Positions 1-5,192 of a DNA stretch of 9,044 nucleotides are shown piece after piece (within the stretch, counting starts at the first letter, position 1; each line of letters opens with the position of its first letter). The stretch covers positions 1 through 9,044 of the forward strand of contig JAGUUF010000037.1 in the NCBI GenBank assembly GCA_020063545.1, written 5' to 3'. A program made the translations under genes and the position numbers. The notes beneath the pieces were generated by a model. It saw only the letters and a list, made by a program, of their open reading frames with translations, had not been told where the DNA came from and ran no database searches. Source of the DNA: Cytophagales bacterium. GTDB taxonomy: Bacteria; Bacteroidota; Bacteroidia; Cytophagales; Cyclobacteriaceae.

Positions 1-565
1 AAAGATAAAGCGGCCCATCAAAACTGAAGCGCTGGCTGTCGGTCCAGTTTTTCATTTCGATAATCTCCGCATTAAATCGTTTCGCCTGCTGCCGCTGGTG
101 CGGGTTTAGCGTGCGGATGCCAACCTGAACAAGCCGGCTGGCCAGTCCTTCTTCCATTATCCGTGCAAACGGGCATGCATGCGAGTAGCGGTTGCCTTCA
201 AAGTTATCGTACAGGTCGCTGTGTGCATCGAGGTGGAGGATGGTTAGACCGGGGTAATTTTTGGCAACAGCTTTTACAACCGGGTAACTTATCGAGTGAT
301 CGCCACCCAGGCACAACACCTTTGGGTGAGTTTGCAGTGTGGCTGAAACCCTGGCTTCAATTTCGGGGATGGCGGCAACGCCAGCGGGCAGCACCAGGTC
401 GCCAAGGTCTTTCCAATGGGGTGATTGACTAAGATCGGTTCCGTTTTCAGCGCAATAATTTGAAGATGGGCTGTGGAAAGCCGCACGGATTTTTTGTGGA
501 GCCTGTGCAGCCCCCTGCAGGTACGATGAGTTTTCATCGAGCGGTATGCCAACTACGGCTGCCAT
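1..565 (-). CDS. speB: Agmatinase-like arginase/ureohydrolase family protein (3' end cut by window)
   Basis: The gene starts at the ATG read on the minus strand from 565 and runs off the window edge after 188 codons. It belongs to the binuclear-Mn ureohydrolase fold (arginase, agmatinase, formimidoylglutamase), cytosolic enzymes that hydrolyse guanidino or formimino groups. Visible signatures are the N-terminal IPLDENSSYLQGAAQAP segment, GGDHS at about 87-91 (metal ligand His90), LDAHSD at about 112-117 (ligands Asp113, His115, Asp117) and SHACPF with His129, matching the catalytic His of arginases. The C-terminal metal motif SxDxDxxDP lies outside the window. The N-terminal pattern resembles agmatinase (agmatine to putrescine plus urea) more than formimidoylglutamase, but substrate cannot be settled here. 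It is the first ATG after an in-frame stop at 584-586, only 4 nt past the aspS stop, so it is probably translated from the aspS transcript. No Shine-Dalgarno sequence is visible. Confidence 0.85.
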   Translation of the reverse strand, partial: MAAVVGIPLDENSSYLQGAAQAPQKIRAAFHSPSSNYCAENGTDLSQSPHWKDLGDLVLPAGVAAIPEIEARVSATLQTHPKVLCLGGDHSISYPVVKAVAKNYPGLTILHLDAHSDLYDNFEGNRYSHACPFARIMEEGLASRLVQVGIRTLNPHQRQQAKRFNAEIIEMKNWTDSQRFSFDGPLYL

Positions 566-569
566 ACGG

Positions 570-2363
570 TTAGGGTTTAATGATCAATCCCAACTCCCTC
601 AACTGTTCTTCTGATATTGTGGAAGGCGTATCAATCATCATATCCCTGCCGGCATTGTTTTTCGGGAAGGCAATGAAATCGCGGATGGAATCCGAACCAC
701 CGAACAACGCGCACAGCCTGTCGAAGCCAAAGGCAATGCCGCCATGCGGAGGTGCCCCGTATTCAAATGCTTCCATCAGAAAGCCGAATTGCTTTTTAGC
801 TTCCTCATCGGTAAAGCCAAGTTTACGGAACATGAGCTGCTGCGTGGCGCGGTCGTGAATCCGGATGGAGCCGCCACCGATTTCGCTTCCGTTCAACACC
901 ATATCGTAGGCATTGGCGCGTACATTTCCGGGATCAGTCTCCAGCAGCGGAATATCTTCCTGCCTGGGCGAGGTGAACGGGTGGTGCATGGCATGGTAGC
1001 GGTTGGTTTCCTCATTCCACTCCAGCAGCGGAAAATCCAGTACCCACAATGCGGCAAATTTTGTTTTATCGCGCAGGCCAAGTTTTTCGCCCATCAGCAG
1101 GCGCAATTCATTGAGTTGTTTGCGGGTGGCATTGGCTTCACCGGCCATGATCAGCAGCAAATCACCGGGCTGTGCCCGGAATGCTTCGGCCCATTTTTTC
1201 AGGTCATCGGTTGTGTAAAATTTATCAACTGACGATTTAAACGAACCATCACTCCGGTACTGAACGTACACCAATCCTTTCGCGCCAACCTGGGGGCGTT
1301 TTACAAAGTCGGTCAACTCATCCAGTTGCTTGCGGGTGTACTCGGCACAGCCTGTGGCGCAGATGCCAACAACCAGTTCGGCATTATCGAACACGTTAAA
1401 GTTTTTTCCGGAGGTTAGATCAACACCCCCCTCTTTCCCCCCTCCAGGGGGGAGGTTGGTTTTATTTTTAAGTTCGGTGAATGTCATCCCGAAACGTGTA
1501 TCGGGTTTATCCGATCCGTAGCGTTTCATCGCATCGGCATACGTTATGCGCGGTACGCTGCCCAGTTCAATTCCTTTCACGGTTTTAAACAGGTGGCACA
1601 CCAGTCCTTCAAATGTATTCAGAATGTCTTCCTGCGTAACAAATGCCATCTCGCAGTCAATCTGTGTAAACTCCGGCTGGCGGTCGGCCCGCAGGTCTTC
1701 ATCGCGGAAGCAACGCACAATCTGGTAGTAACGGTCGAACCCCGAAACCATCAGCAGTTGCTTGAAAGTTTGCGGTGACTGCGGCAGCGCATAGAATTCT
1801 CCGTGATGGATGCGCGAAGGAACCACAAAATCACGGGCGCCTTCGGGGGTGGATTTTATCAGTACAGGCGTTTCCACTTCCACAAAATTCAGGCTGTCGA
1901 GGTAAGCACGGGTTTGTTGGGCCATTTTGTGGCGCAGCAACAGGTTTTCGCGTACGGGCGTTCTGCGCAAATCCAGGTAGCGGTACTTCATGCGCAGTTC
2001 ATCACCGCCATCCGATTCGTCTTCAATGGTGAAAGGCGGCACCTTTGCGCTGTTCAGCACCCTCAGCCGCGACACTTTCAGTTCAATGTCACCGGTAGGC
2101 AGTTTATCGTTTTTGGAAAGGCGTTCGGATACAATGCCTTCGGCCTCAATCACAAACTCACGTCCAAGTGTTTTTGCCAGTGCCAGCACGGCACTGTCGG
2201 TTTTGCCTTCTTCAAATACCAGTTGGGTAATGCCGTAACGGTCGCGCAGGTCAATCCATAAAATGCTGCCCTTATCGCGCAGGCGCTGCACCCATCCCGT
2301 AAGGGTTACCGGTTGGTTAACGTGAGAAATCCGCAATTCACCGCAGGTATGAGTCCGTAACAT
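570..2363 (-). CDS. aspS: Aspartyl-tRNA synthetase, class II, bacterial type
   Basis: It charges tRNA-Asp with aspartate in the cytoplasm. At 597 aa it is slightly long for the bacterial family. An N-terminal OB-fold anticodon-binding domain covers about residues 1-110 (TLTGWVQRLRDKG, IDLRDRYGITQLVF). The class II catalytic core has motif 1 near 160-182 (FVEVETPVLIKSTPEGARDF), the aspartate-binding LPQSPQ at 193-198, motif 2 near 219-234 (FRDEDLRADRQPEFTQ) and motif 3 at 541-550 (GGIAFGFDRL). The bacteria-specific GAD insertion domain lies at roughly 295-420. Within it, residues about 301-318 (KTNLPPGGGKEGGVDLTS) form a Gly/Pro-rich stretch encoded by a GC palindrome, which looks like an in-frame repeat insertion. 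The ATG at 2363 gives the usual family N-terminus. A 68-nt gap separates it from the divergent gene at 2432; I found no convincing consensus promoter there. An arginase-family gene follows after 4 nt. Confidence 0.98.
   Translation of the reverse strand: MLRTHTCGELRISHVNQPVTLTGWVQRLRDKGSILWIDLRDRYGITQLVFEEGKTDSAVLALAKTLGREFVIEAEGIVSERLSKNDKLPTGDIELKVSRLRVLNSAKVPPFTIEDESDGGDELRMKYRYLDLRRTPVRENLLLRHKMAQQTRAYLDSLNFVEVETPVLIKSTPEGARDFVVPSRIHHGEFYALPQSPQTFKQLLMVSGFDRYYQIVRCFRDEDLRADRQPEFTQIDCEMAFVTQEDILNTFEGLVCHLFKTVKGIELGSVPRITYADAMKRYGSDKPDTRFGMTFTELKNKTNLPPGGGKEGGVDLTSGKNFNVFDNAELVVGICATGCAEYTRKQLDELTDFVKRPQVGAKGLVYVQYRSDGSFKSSVDKFYTTDDLKKWAEAFRAQPGDLLLIMAGEANATRKQLNELRLLMGEKLGLRDKTKFAALWVLDFPLLEWNEETNRYHAMHHPFTSPRQEDIPLLETDPGNVRANAYDMVLNGSEIGGGSIRIHDRATQQLMFRKLGFTDEEAKKQFGFLMEAFEYGAPPHGGIAFGFDRLCALFGGSDSIRDFIAFPKNNAGRDMMIDTPSTISEEQLRELGLIIKP
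1426..1455. repeat. GC palindromic repeat inserted in frame inside aspS
   Basis: The plus strand shows CCCCCC, then TCTTT, then CCCCCC-TCCA-GGGGGG-AGG. The core 6-bp G/C stem pairs 1437-1442 with 1447-1452 around a TCCA loop, and a further C6 run lies at 1426-1431. The composition is quite unlike the surrounding aspS codons, and the encoded peptide is low-complexity Pro/Gly. Short imperfect CCTCC/GGAGG palindromes of this type are scattered through many Bacteroidota genomes. Assigning this copy to such a family is inference from appearance. Confidence 0.65.
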
Positions 2364-2431
2364 GGGTTTTCGTAATTTTGTCGAATTATCAGAGGGGGCG
2401 AAGTTAGCAATAGTCTTGTATTCGGCCCGTT

Positions 2432-3001
2432 ATGGATAAAATTTTAAGTGCCATGCGCAACCTCCCAATCATCCTGCTGTCGCTGCTGCTCCTTTCCAAC
2501 ACCGAACCCAAGCTGGTAAAAACCAAAATAGCCGAGGGCATGGTGGTAAGCCTGCCGAAGACCTTCCGGCCGATGGATGATATTGACTTTGTGCAGCGGT
2601 ACCCGTCCGTGAGGCAGCCGATAGCTGCATTTACGAACGAAGAACGCGAAGTGGATTTTAGCGTAAACCTTTCGGCCACCCAATGGCCGGATGCCAACGT
2701 GGAACTTGCCCGTAAATTTTTTAAAGCCGGCATCTATAACCTGTTCGATGGCGTGGATATGATTGATGAGGGGATGAAGGAGATTCACGGGAAAGAGTAC
2801 ATTTTTTTTGAGTTCGAATCGCGCATTAAAGGCGACAGGCGCGACATGGCGCTACAGGAACCGGTGCTCCGCTACACGTACATTCAATACCTTGTTGAGC
2901 CCGGCCGCACGCTGGTCTTCTCGTTTAATTGCCCGCGCAGGCTGCGTGCCGACTGGCAGCCAACGGCCCATTCTATTATGAAAAGCATCCGGTTAAAATA
3001 A
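2432..3001 (+). CDS. Exported protein of unknown function
   Basis: I do not recognise a named family. The 189-aa product begins with a short positive region and a hydrophobic stretch (LPIILLSLLLL, about 11-21), consistent with a signal peptide. There is no lipobox Cys, so a soluble periplasmic protein or an N-terminally anchored one is likely. Starting at the in-frame ATG at 2453 (MRNLPIILL) gives a more canonical signal peptide than the ATG at 2432, and neither has a Shine-Dalgarno sequence. The mature part alternates short strands with one amphipathic helix around 88-103. It ends with LVFSFNCPRR, then W at 175 and a final SIMKSIRL. That order (strand-rich body, 'y.v..g..y.f.f.cp', 'W.p....i..Si') loosely resembles the PsbP/DUF1795 (Mog1-like) fold, but this is only a pattern impression. 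The tadA start lies 7 nt after its stop, so the two are probably one operon. Confidence 0.85.
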   Translation: MDKILSAMRNLPIILLSLLLLSNTEPKLVKTKIAEGMVVSLPKTFRPMDDIDFVQRYPSVRQPIAAFTNEEREVDFSVNLSATQWPDANVELARKFFKAGIYNLFDGVDMIDEGMKEIHGKEYIFFEFESRIKGDRRDMALQEPVLRYTYIQYLVEPGRTLVFSFNCPRRLRADWQPTAHSIMKSIRLK

Positions 3002-3008
3002 TCCTGGC

Positions 3009-3461
3009 GTGGACGTATTCTCCGATGAGTATTTTATGCGCGAGGCGCTGAAGGAGGCGCACAAAGCCCTGGCCATTGGTGAGGTGCCCGTTGGCGCGGT
3101 GGTAGTAAGCAACAACCGGATTATTGCGCGGGCCCATAACCAAACCGAGAAGCTTACCGATGCCACGGCCCATGCCGAAATGCTTGCCGCAACAGCGGCA
3201 TCGAATTACCTGGGCTCGAAATACCTGGATGAATGCGCGCTGTATGTTACGCTGGAGCCCTGCGTAATGTGTGCCGGGGCGCTTAACTGGGTGCAGTTGC
3301 AGCGGCTTGTATTTGGCGCTTCTGATCCGCAGCGGGGTTACCGACTGCTGAACGGTAACGTGCTCCATCCGCGCACGGAAGTAACCGAAGGAATTTCAGC
3401 ACAGGAAGCAAAAGACCTGATCGACAGTTTTTTCAGGAGAATCCGGGGGAAGCAGAGGTGA
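3009..3461 (+). CDS. tadA: tRNA-specific adenosine deaminase (A34 to inosine)
   Basis: A zinc-dependent cytidine-deaminase-fold enzyme that converts wobble adenosine 34 of tRNA-Arg(ACG) to inosine. The 150-aa product shows the catalytic HAE (His55, Glu57, in DATAHAEM) and the zinc ligands of PCxxC (LEPCVMCAGAL, Cys85 and Cys88). It also has the N-terminal YFMREALKEAHKA helix and GEVPVGAVVV strand of TadA. The start is GTG at 3009. An in-frame TAA at 2994-2996 rules out a longer form, and the alternative ATG at 3036 would delete the conserved SDEYF N-terminus. The 7-nt distance to the upstream exported-protein gene suggests co-transcription. A guanine or cytosine deaminase paralogue is less likely given the LEPCVMC and DPQRG context. 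Confidence 0.95.
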   Translation: MDVFSDEYFMREALKEAHKALAIGEVPVGAVVVSNNRIIARAHNQTEKLTDATAHAEMLAATAASNYLGSKYLDECALYVTLEPCVMCAGALNWVQLQRLVFGASDPQRGYRLLNGNVLHPRTEVTEGISAQEAKDLIDSFFRRIRGKQR

Positions 3462-3533
3462 GTTGGGAGCTTCGGGTCTCAAGCTATTAGCTTGCGGCTG
3501 GTGGCTTGCGGATTGCAACTCGAAGCTTACAAC
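3462..3533. repeat. AGCTT-rich interrupted inverted repeat between tadA and sodA
   Basis: The arms GTTGGGAGCTTCG (3462-3474) and CGAAGCTTACAAC (3521-3533) are inverted copies matching at 11 of 13 positions. Nested inside are a perfect AAGCTA-T-TAGCTT palindrome (3481-3493) and the direct repeat GCTTGCGG (3490-3497 and 3504-3511). The spacer therefore consists of degenerate AGCTT units that can fold into a long hairpin. It begins immediately after the tadA stop. No U-tract follows, so it is not an obvious intrinsic terminator. It may be a decayed intergenic repeat or a transcript-stabilising structure. Confidence 0.6.
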
Positions 3534-3580
3534 ATTAAAAATTGTTGATGAACTTAATTCCATCTCTCTTGTTTGAAGAG

Positions 3581-3588
3581 TATATTTG
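3581..3588 (+). promoter_or_regulatory. Bacteroidota-type -7 element for sodA
   Basis: TATATTTG matches the Bacteroidota primary-sigma -7 consensus TAnnTTTG exactly. It lies 37 nt before the sodA ATG, predicting a leader of about 30 nt. A -33 TTG at the usual 17-23 nt spacing is not evident, so the assignment rests on the -7 box and its position. Confidence 0.55.
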
Positions 3589-3625
3589 AATTCTCACATG
3601 TTTAACCATTAAACAATTACTGTCT

Positions 3626-4234
3626 ATGCCATTTACATTGCCGAATTTGCCCTATGCGTTTAATGCACTGGAGCCTCATATTGATGCACGCACCATGGAA
3701 ATTCACCATGGCAAGCATCACAACGCCTACGTTACCAACCTGAACAACGCCATAGCCAATACCGATGCCGACAAACTGAGCATTGAAGAGATCTGTAAAA
3801 ACATTTCGAAGTACCCGGTTGCTGTTCGTAACAACGGGGGAGGCCACTACAACCACAGTTTATTCTGGACGATCATGGGCCCGAATGCGGGAGGAAGCCC
3901 CAGCGGTGCGCTGGCCGATGCCATCAATGCCGCCTTTGGAAGTTTTGATGAGTTTAAAACCAAATTTGCCGCTGCCGGTGCCGGCCGGTTTGGTTCAGGC
4001 TGGGCATGGCTGATAGTGGATGGAAGCAAAAAGCTGCAGATAACCTCAACCCCCAATCAGGACAACCCCCTGATGGATGTGGCTGAGGTAAAAGGCACAC
4101 CCATTCTCGGTTTGGACGTTTGGGAACATGCCTACTACCTGAATTACCAGAACCGCAGGCCGGATTACATTGCCGCGTGGTGGAATGTGGTAAACTGGGC
4201 AGAAGTAGCTAAGCGGTTCGCGGCAGCACAATAG
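3626..4234 (+). CDS. sodA: Superoxide dismutase, Fe/Mn family, Mn-type signature
   Basis: It dismutates superoxide to O2 and H2O2 in the cytoplasm; no signal peptide is present. The 202-aa length is normal. The N-terminal helical hairpin domain carries HHGKHHNAYVTNLN with metal ligand His27 and NHSLFW with His77. The C-terminal alpha/beta domain carries DVWEHAYY with ligands Asp164 and His168. Outer-sphere residues point to manganese: Gly73 (GGHYNHS) sits where Fe enzymes carry Gln, and Gln145 (PNQDNPLM) is the Mn-type glutamine. Cambialistic activity cannot be excluded from sequence. The gene has its own upstream -7 box and a strong terminator 24 nt after its stop, so it appears monocistronic. 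Confidence 0.97.
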   Translation: MPFTLPNLPYAFNALEPHIDARTMEIHHGKHHNAYVTNLNNAIANTDADKLSIEEICKNISKYPVAVRNNGGGHYNHSLFWTIMGPNAGGSPSGALADAINAAFGSFDEFKTKFAAAGAGRFGSGWAWLIVDGSKKLQITSTPNQDNPLMDVAEVKGTPILGLDVWEHAYYLNYQNRRPDYIAAWWNVVNWAEVAKRFAAAQ

Positions 4235-4258
4235 GGGCAAGGAAAGGAAAGGCAATAG

Positions 4259-4288
4259 AAAAATCCCGAAGCATTTCGGGATTTTTTA
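4259..4288 (+). terminator. Rho-independent terminator after sodA, bidirectional
   Basis: The stem TCCCGAA/TTCGGGA (4264-4270 with 4275-4281) closes a GCAT loop, is extended by flanking A/T pairs and ends in a T-run (4282-4287). Read on the minus strand it also ends in a T-run, so it can serve the convergent small gene ending at 4351. Confidence 0.92.
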
Positions 4289-4346
4289 TTTGAACGAGAA
4301 TGTAGGGCTGTTATGACCAGCAAGGAAAGCTCTCCCTGTGCCTGTC

Positions 4347-4398
4347 AACGTCAGGCAGGCCCGTTGTCTTTTGACCGTCCTGAAAAGAGCCTGACGTT
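4347..4398. repeat. Perfect 10-bp inverted repeat spanning the 3' end of the small ORF
   Basis: AACGTCAGGC at 4347-4356 is the exact inverse complement of GCCTGACGTT at 4389-4398, with 32 nt between them. The repeat encloses the last codons and the stop of the minus-strand small gene. A shorter GCCTG/CAGGC pair (4340-4344 and 4352-4356) competes with the left arm. There is no T-tract, so it is not a classical terminator. It could form a long 3' hairpin in the small-gene mRNA. Confidence 0.6.
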
Positions 4399-4533
4399 TT
4401 GTATTCGATCGTAAAGCATCCTAAGCCGGCTGTAAGGATCAGGCAGCAGGTATTCATTAATGACAACGGTTGCAAGTACGGCTACAATCATGAAAATAGT
4501 GATCACCGTTAAACTCAAAGCCAGTTTTTCCAT
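4351..4533 (-). CDS. Small single-pass membrane protein, unknown function
   Basis: A 60-codon ORF that I cannot assign to a family. Residues about 5-26 (ALSLTVITIFMIVAVLATVV) form one strong transmembrane segment. The remaining tail of about 34 residues is basic (PDPYSRLRMLYDRIQNVRLF, then GRSKDNGPA), suggesting N-out/C-in topology by the positive-inside rule. The case for a real gene rests on three things. There is an extended Shine-Dalgarno sequence directly before the ATG, the protein has a sensible membrane composition, and the spacer around it would otherwise be about 500 nt of empty DNA. A sigma54-like promoter and clustered inverted repeats lie upstream, so expression may be conditional. 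It could be a small regulatory subunit of a membrane complex, but nothing here shows which. Confidence 0.7.
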   Translation of the reverse strand: MEKLALSLTVITIFMIVAVLATVVINEYLLPDPYSRLRMLYDRIQNVRLFSGRSKDNGPA

Positions 4534-4542
4534 ATCACCTCC
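4534..4542 (-). promoter_or_regulatory. Extended Shine-Dalgarno sequence of the small membrane protein gene
   Basis: Read on the minus strand, GGAGGTGAT sits directly against the ATG at 4533. It matches nine consecutive bases of the canonical anti-anti-SD AGGAGGTGAT, with GGAGG four bases before the start. None of the other genes in the window has a comparable site. Confidence 0.85.
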
Positions 4543-4578
4543 ATTTTTTAGTGCTATAGAATTGATTGCTTTTCAGAT

Positions 4579-4594
4579 TTCAAAGCCTGTGCCA
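4579..4594 (-). promoter_or_regulatory. Sigma54-like (-24/-12) promoter candidate for the small gene
   Basis: The minus strand reads TGGCACAGGCTTTGAA. Compared with the RpoN consensus TGGCACG-N4-TTGCA, the -24 TGGCAC is intact and the GG to -12 spacing of 10 nt is exact. The -12 dinucleotide is GA instead of GC, which weakens the case. It would start transcription near 4568, about 35 nt before the ATG. No TAnnTTTG housekeeping element is visible in the same stretch. Confidence 0.4.
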
Positions 4595-4598
4595 TTTT

Positions 4599-4690
4599 GG
4601 TTAATAATTTAACCTTGACATAATTTCAGCAACCAGTATGCTGAATGATAAAATTTGTCACTTTGATGTAAGAAAATGTCAGTGTCTTAC
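4599..4690. promoter_or_regulatory. Cluster of four inverted repeats upstream of the small gene
   Basis: Four palindromes follow one another in 92 nt. They are GGTTAA-TAAT-TTAACC (4599-4614, perfect), TTCAGCA-N7-TGCTGAA (4625-4645, perfect 7-bp arms), TGATAAA-A-TTTGTCA (4646-4660, 6 of 7 pairs) and GTAAGA-N11-TCTTAC (4668-4690, perfect). They occupy most of the noncoding gap 4544-4732 between the small gene and the outer-membrane gene. Relative to the sigma54-like site they sit where activator-binding sites usually lie. Operator sites or a structured RNA are both possible. Confidence 0.5.
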
Positions 4691-4732
4691 GTGGAGATAG
4701 AAAAATGATTTACGGAGACCAGGAAGCGTGGT

Positions 4733-5158
4733 TTATCTCAAGGGAATAACATACGCCACTCCTGTCCGAACGGCAAACTCGCCTTCAAAATAAAAATCCC
4801 CAATCAGTTCAAGGCGCCAGTTGTTCCGCAGCGGAATGGCGCCCCCGGCTCCCAGTGAAAAATCATTTTCGCCAATCAGTCCGCGGCCACGGGCAAAGAA
4901 GTGGTCGGTAAAATAGTACCGGCTGCCAAACACAAAACTCTCATCTCGTTTGGTCCAGATTTCTGCCCCTGCCGTTATGGTAAATTTACGGATCACAAAA
5001 TAATTAACCTCAAACCCAAACTGGGCTTTATCGAACAGCTTGTCGTTGTCCGTTTTCAGAAAATCCATGGCTCCTCCCAGCATTAAATCGTTTGAACTTT
5101 GGGAGAAGGAAAAGGAGGCCGCGCAAAAAATGAACGCAAGCGGAAAAAATCTTTTCAT
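4733..5158 (-). CDS. Small outer-membrane beta-barrel-like protein
   Basis: The 141-aa product opens with a clear signal peptide (MKRFFPLAFIFCAASFSFSQ, cleavage probably after Gln20 before SSND). The mature part of about 120 residues alternates short amphipathic strands with turns: FGFEVNYFVI, FTITAGAEIW, ESFVFGSRYYF, FFARGRGLIG, FSLGAGGAIPL, WRLELIGDFYF and FAVRTGVAYVIPL. The last strand ends in hydrophobic residues plus Arg. This fits an eight-stranded-type outer-membrane barrel, and no specific family or ligand is recognised. Translation starts at the ATG at 5158, 34 nt downstream of the uvrB stop. A TATATTTG box in that gap gives it a probable promoter of its own. No terminator is evident after its stop. 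Confidence 0.85.
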   Translation of the reverse strand: MKRFFPLAFIFCAASFSFSQSSNDLMLGGAMDFLKTDNDKLFDKAQFGFEVNYFVIRKFTITAGAEIWTKRDESFVFGSRYYFTDHFFARGRGLIGENDFSLGAGGAIPLRNNWRLELIGDFYFEGEFAVRTGVAYVIPLR

Positions 5159-5173
5159 TTAAAAATGGTTTAA

Positions 5174-5181
5174 CAAATATA
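5174..5181 (-). promoter_or_regulatory. Bacteroidota-type -7 element for the outer-membrane protein gene
   Basis: The minus strand reads TATATTTG, an exact TAnnTTTG match and identical to the box before sodA. It lies in the 34-nt uvrB-to-OMP gap, 15 nt before the ATG, predicting a very short leader of about 10 nt. The nearest upstream TTG is about 25 nt away inside uvrB, slightly longer than the usual spacing. Confidence 0.5.
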
Positions 5182-5192
5182 CGCAATGAACA

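Noticed and set aside
163..552. Short open frames on both strands over the arginase-family gene
   Set aside because: They are alternate frames of a continuous minus-strand coding region with GGDHS and LDAHSD motifs, and their own translations are Cys/Arg-rich without any family signal.
2399..2418. Near-matches to TAnnTTTG in the aspS divergent spacer (TAGTCTTG on plus, TAACTTCG on minus)
   Set aside because: Each has a mismatch and no TTG at suitable spacing, so I did not list them as promoters, though a real promoter must exist nearby.
4615..4642. TTGACA-N16-TATGCT on the plus strand, resembling an E. coli sigma70 promoter
   Set aside because: Bacteroidota primary sigma factors use TTG/TAnnTTTG, no plus-strand gene follows, and the site overlaps the palindromes.
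4701..4749. A 14-codon plus-strand frame beginning MIYGDQEAW
   Set aside because: It is very short, has no ribosome-binding or promoter signal suited to it, and overlaps the end of the outer-membrane gene.
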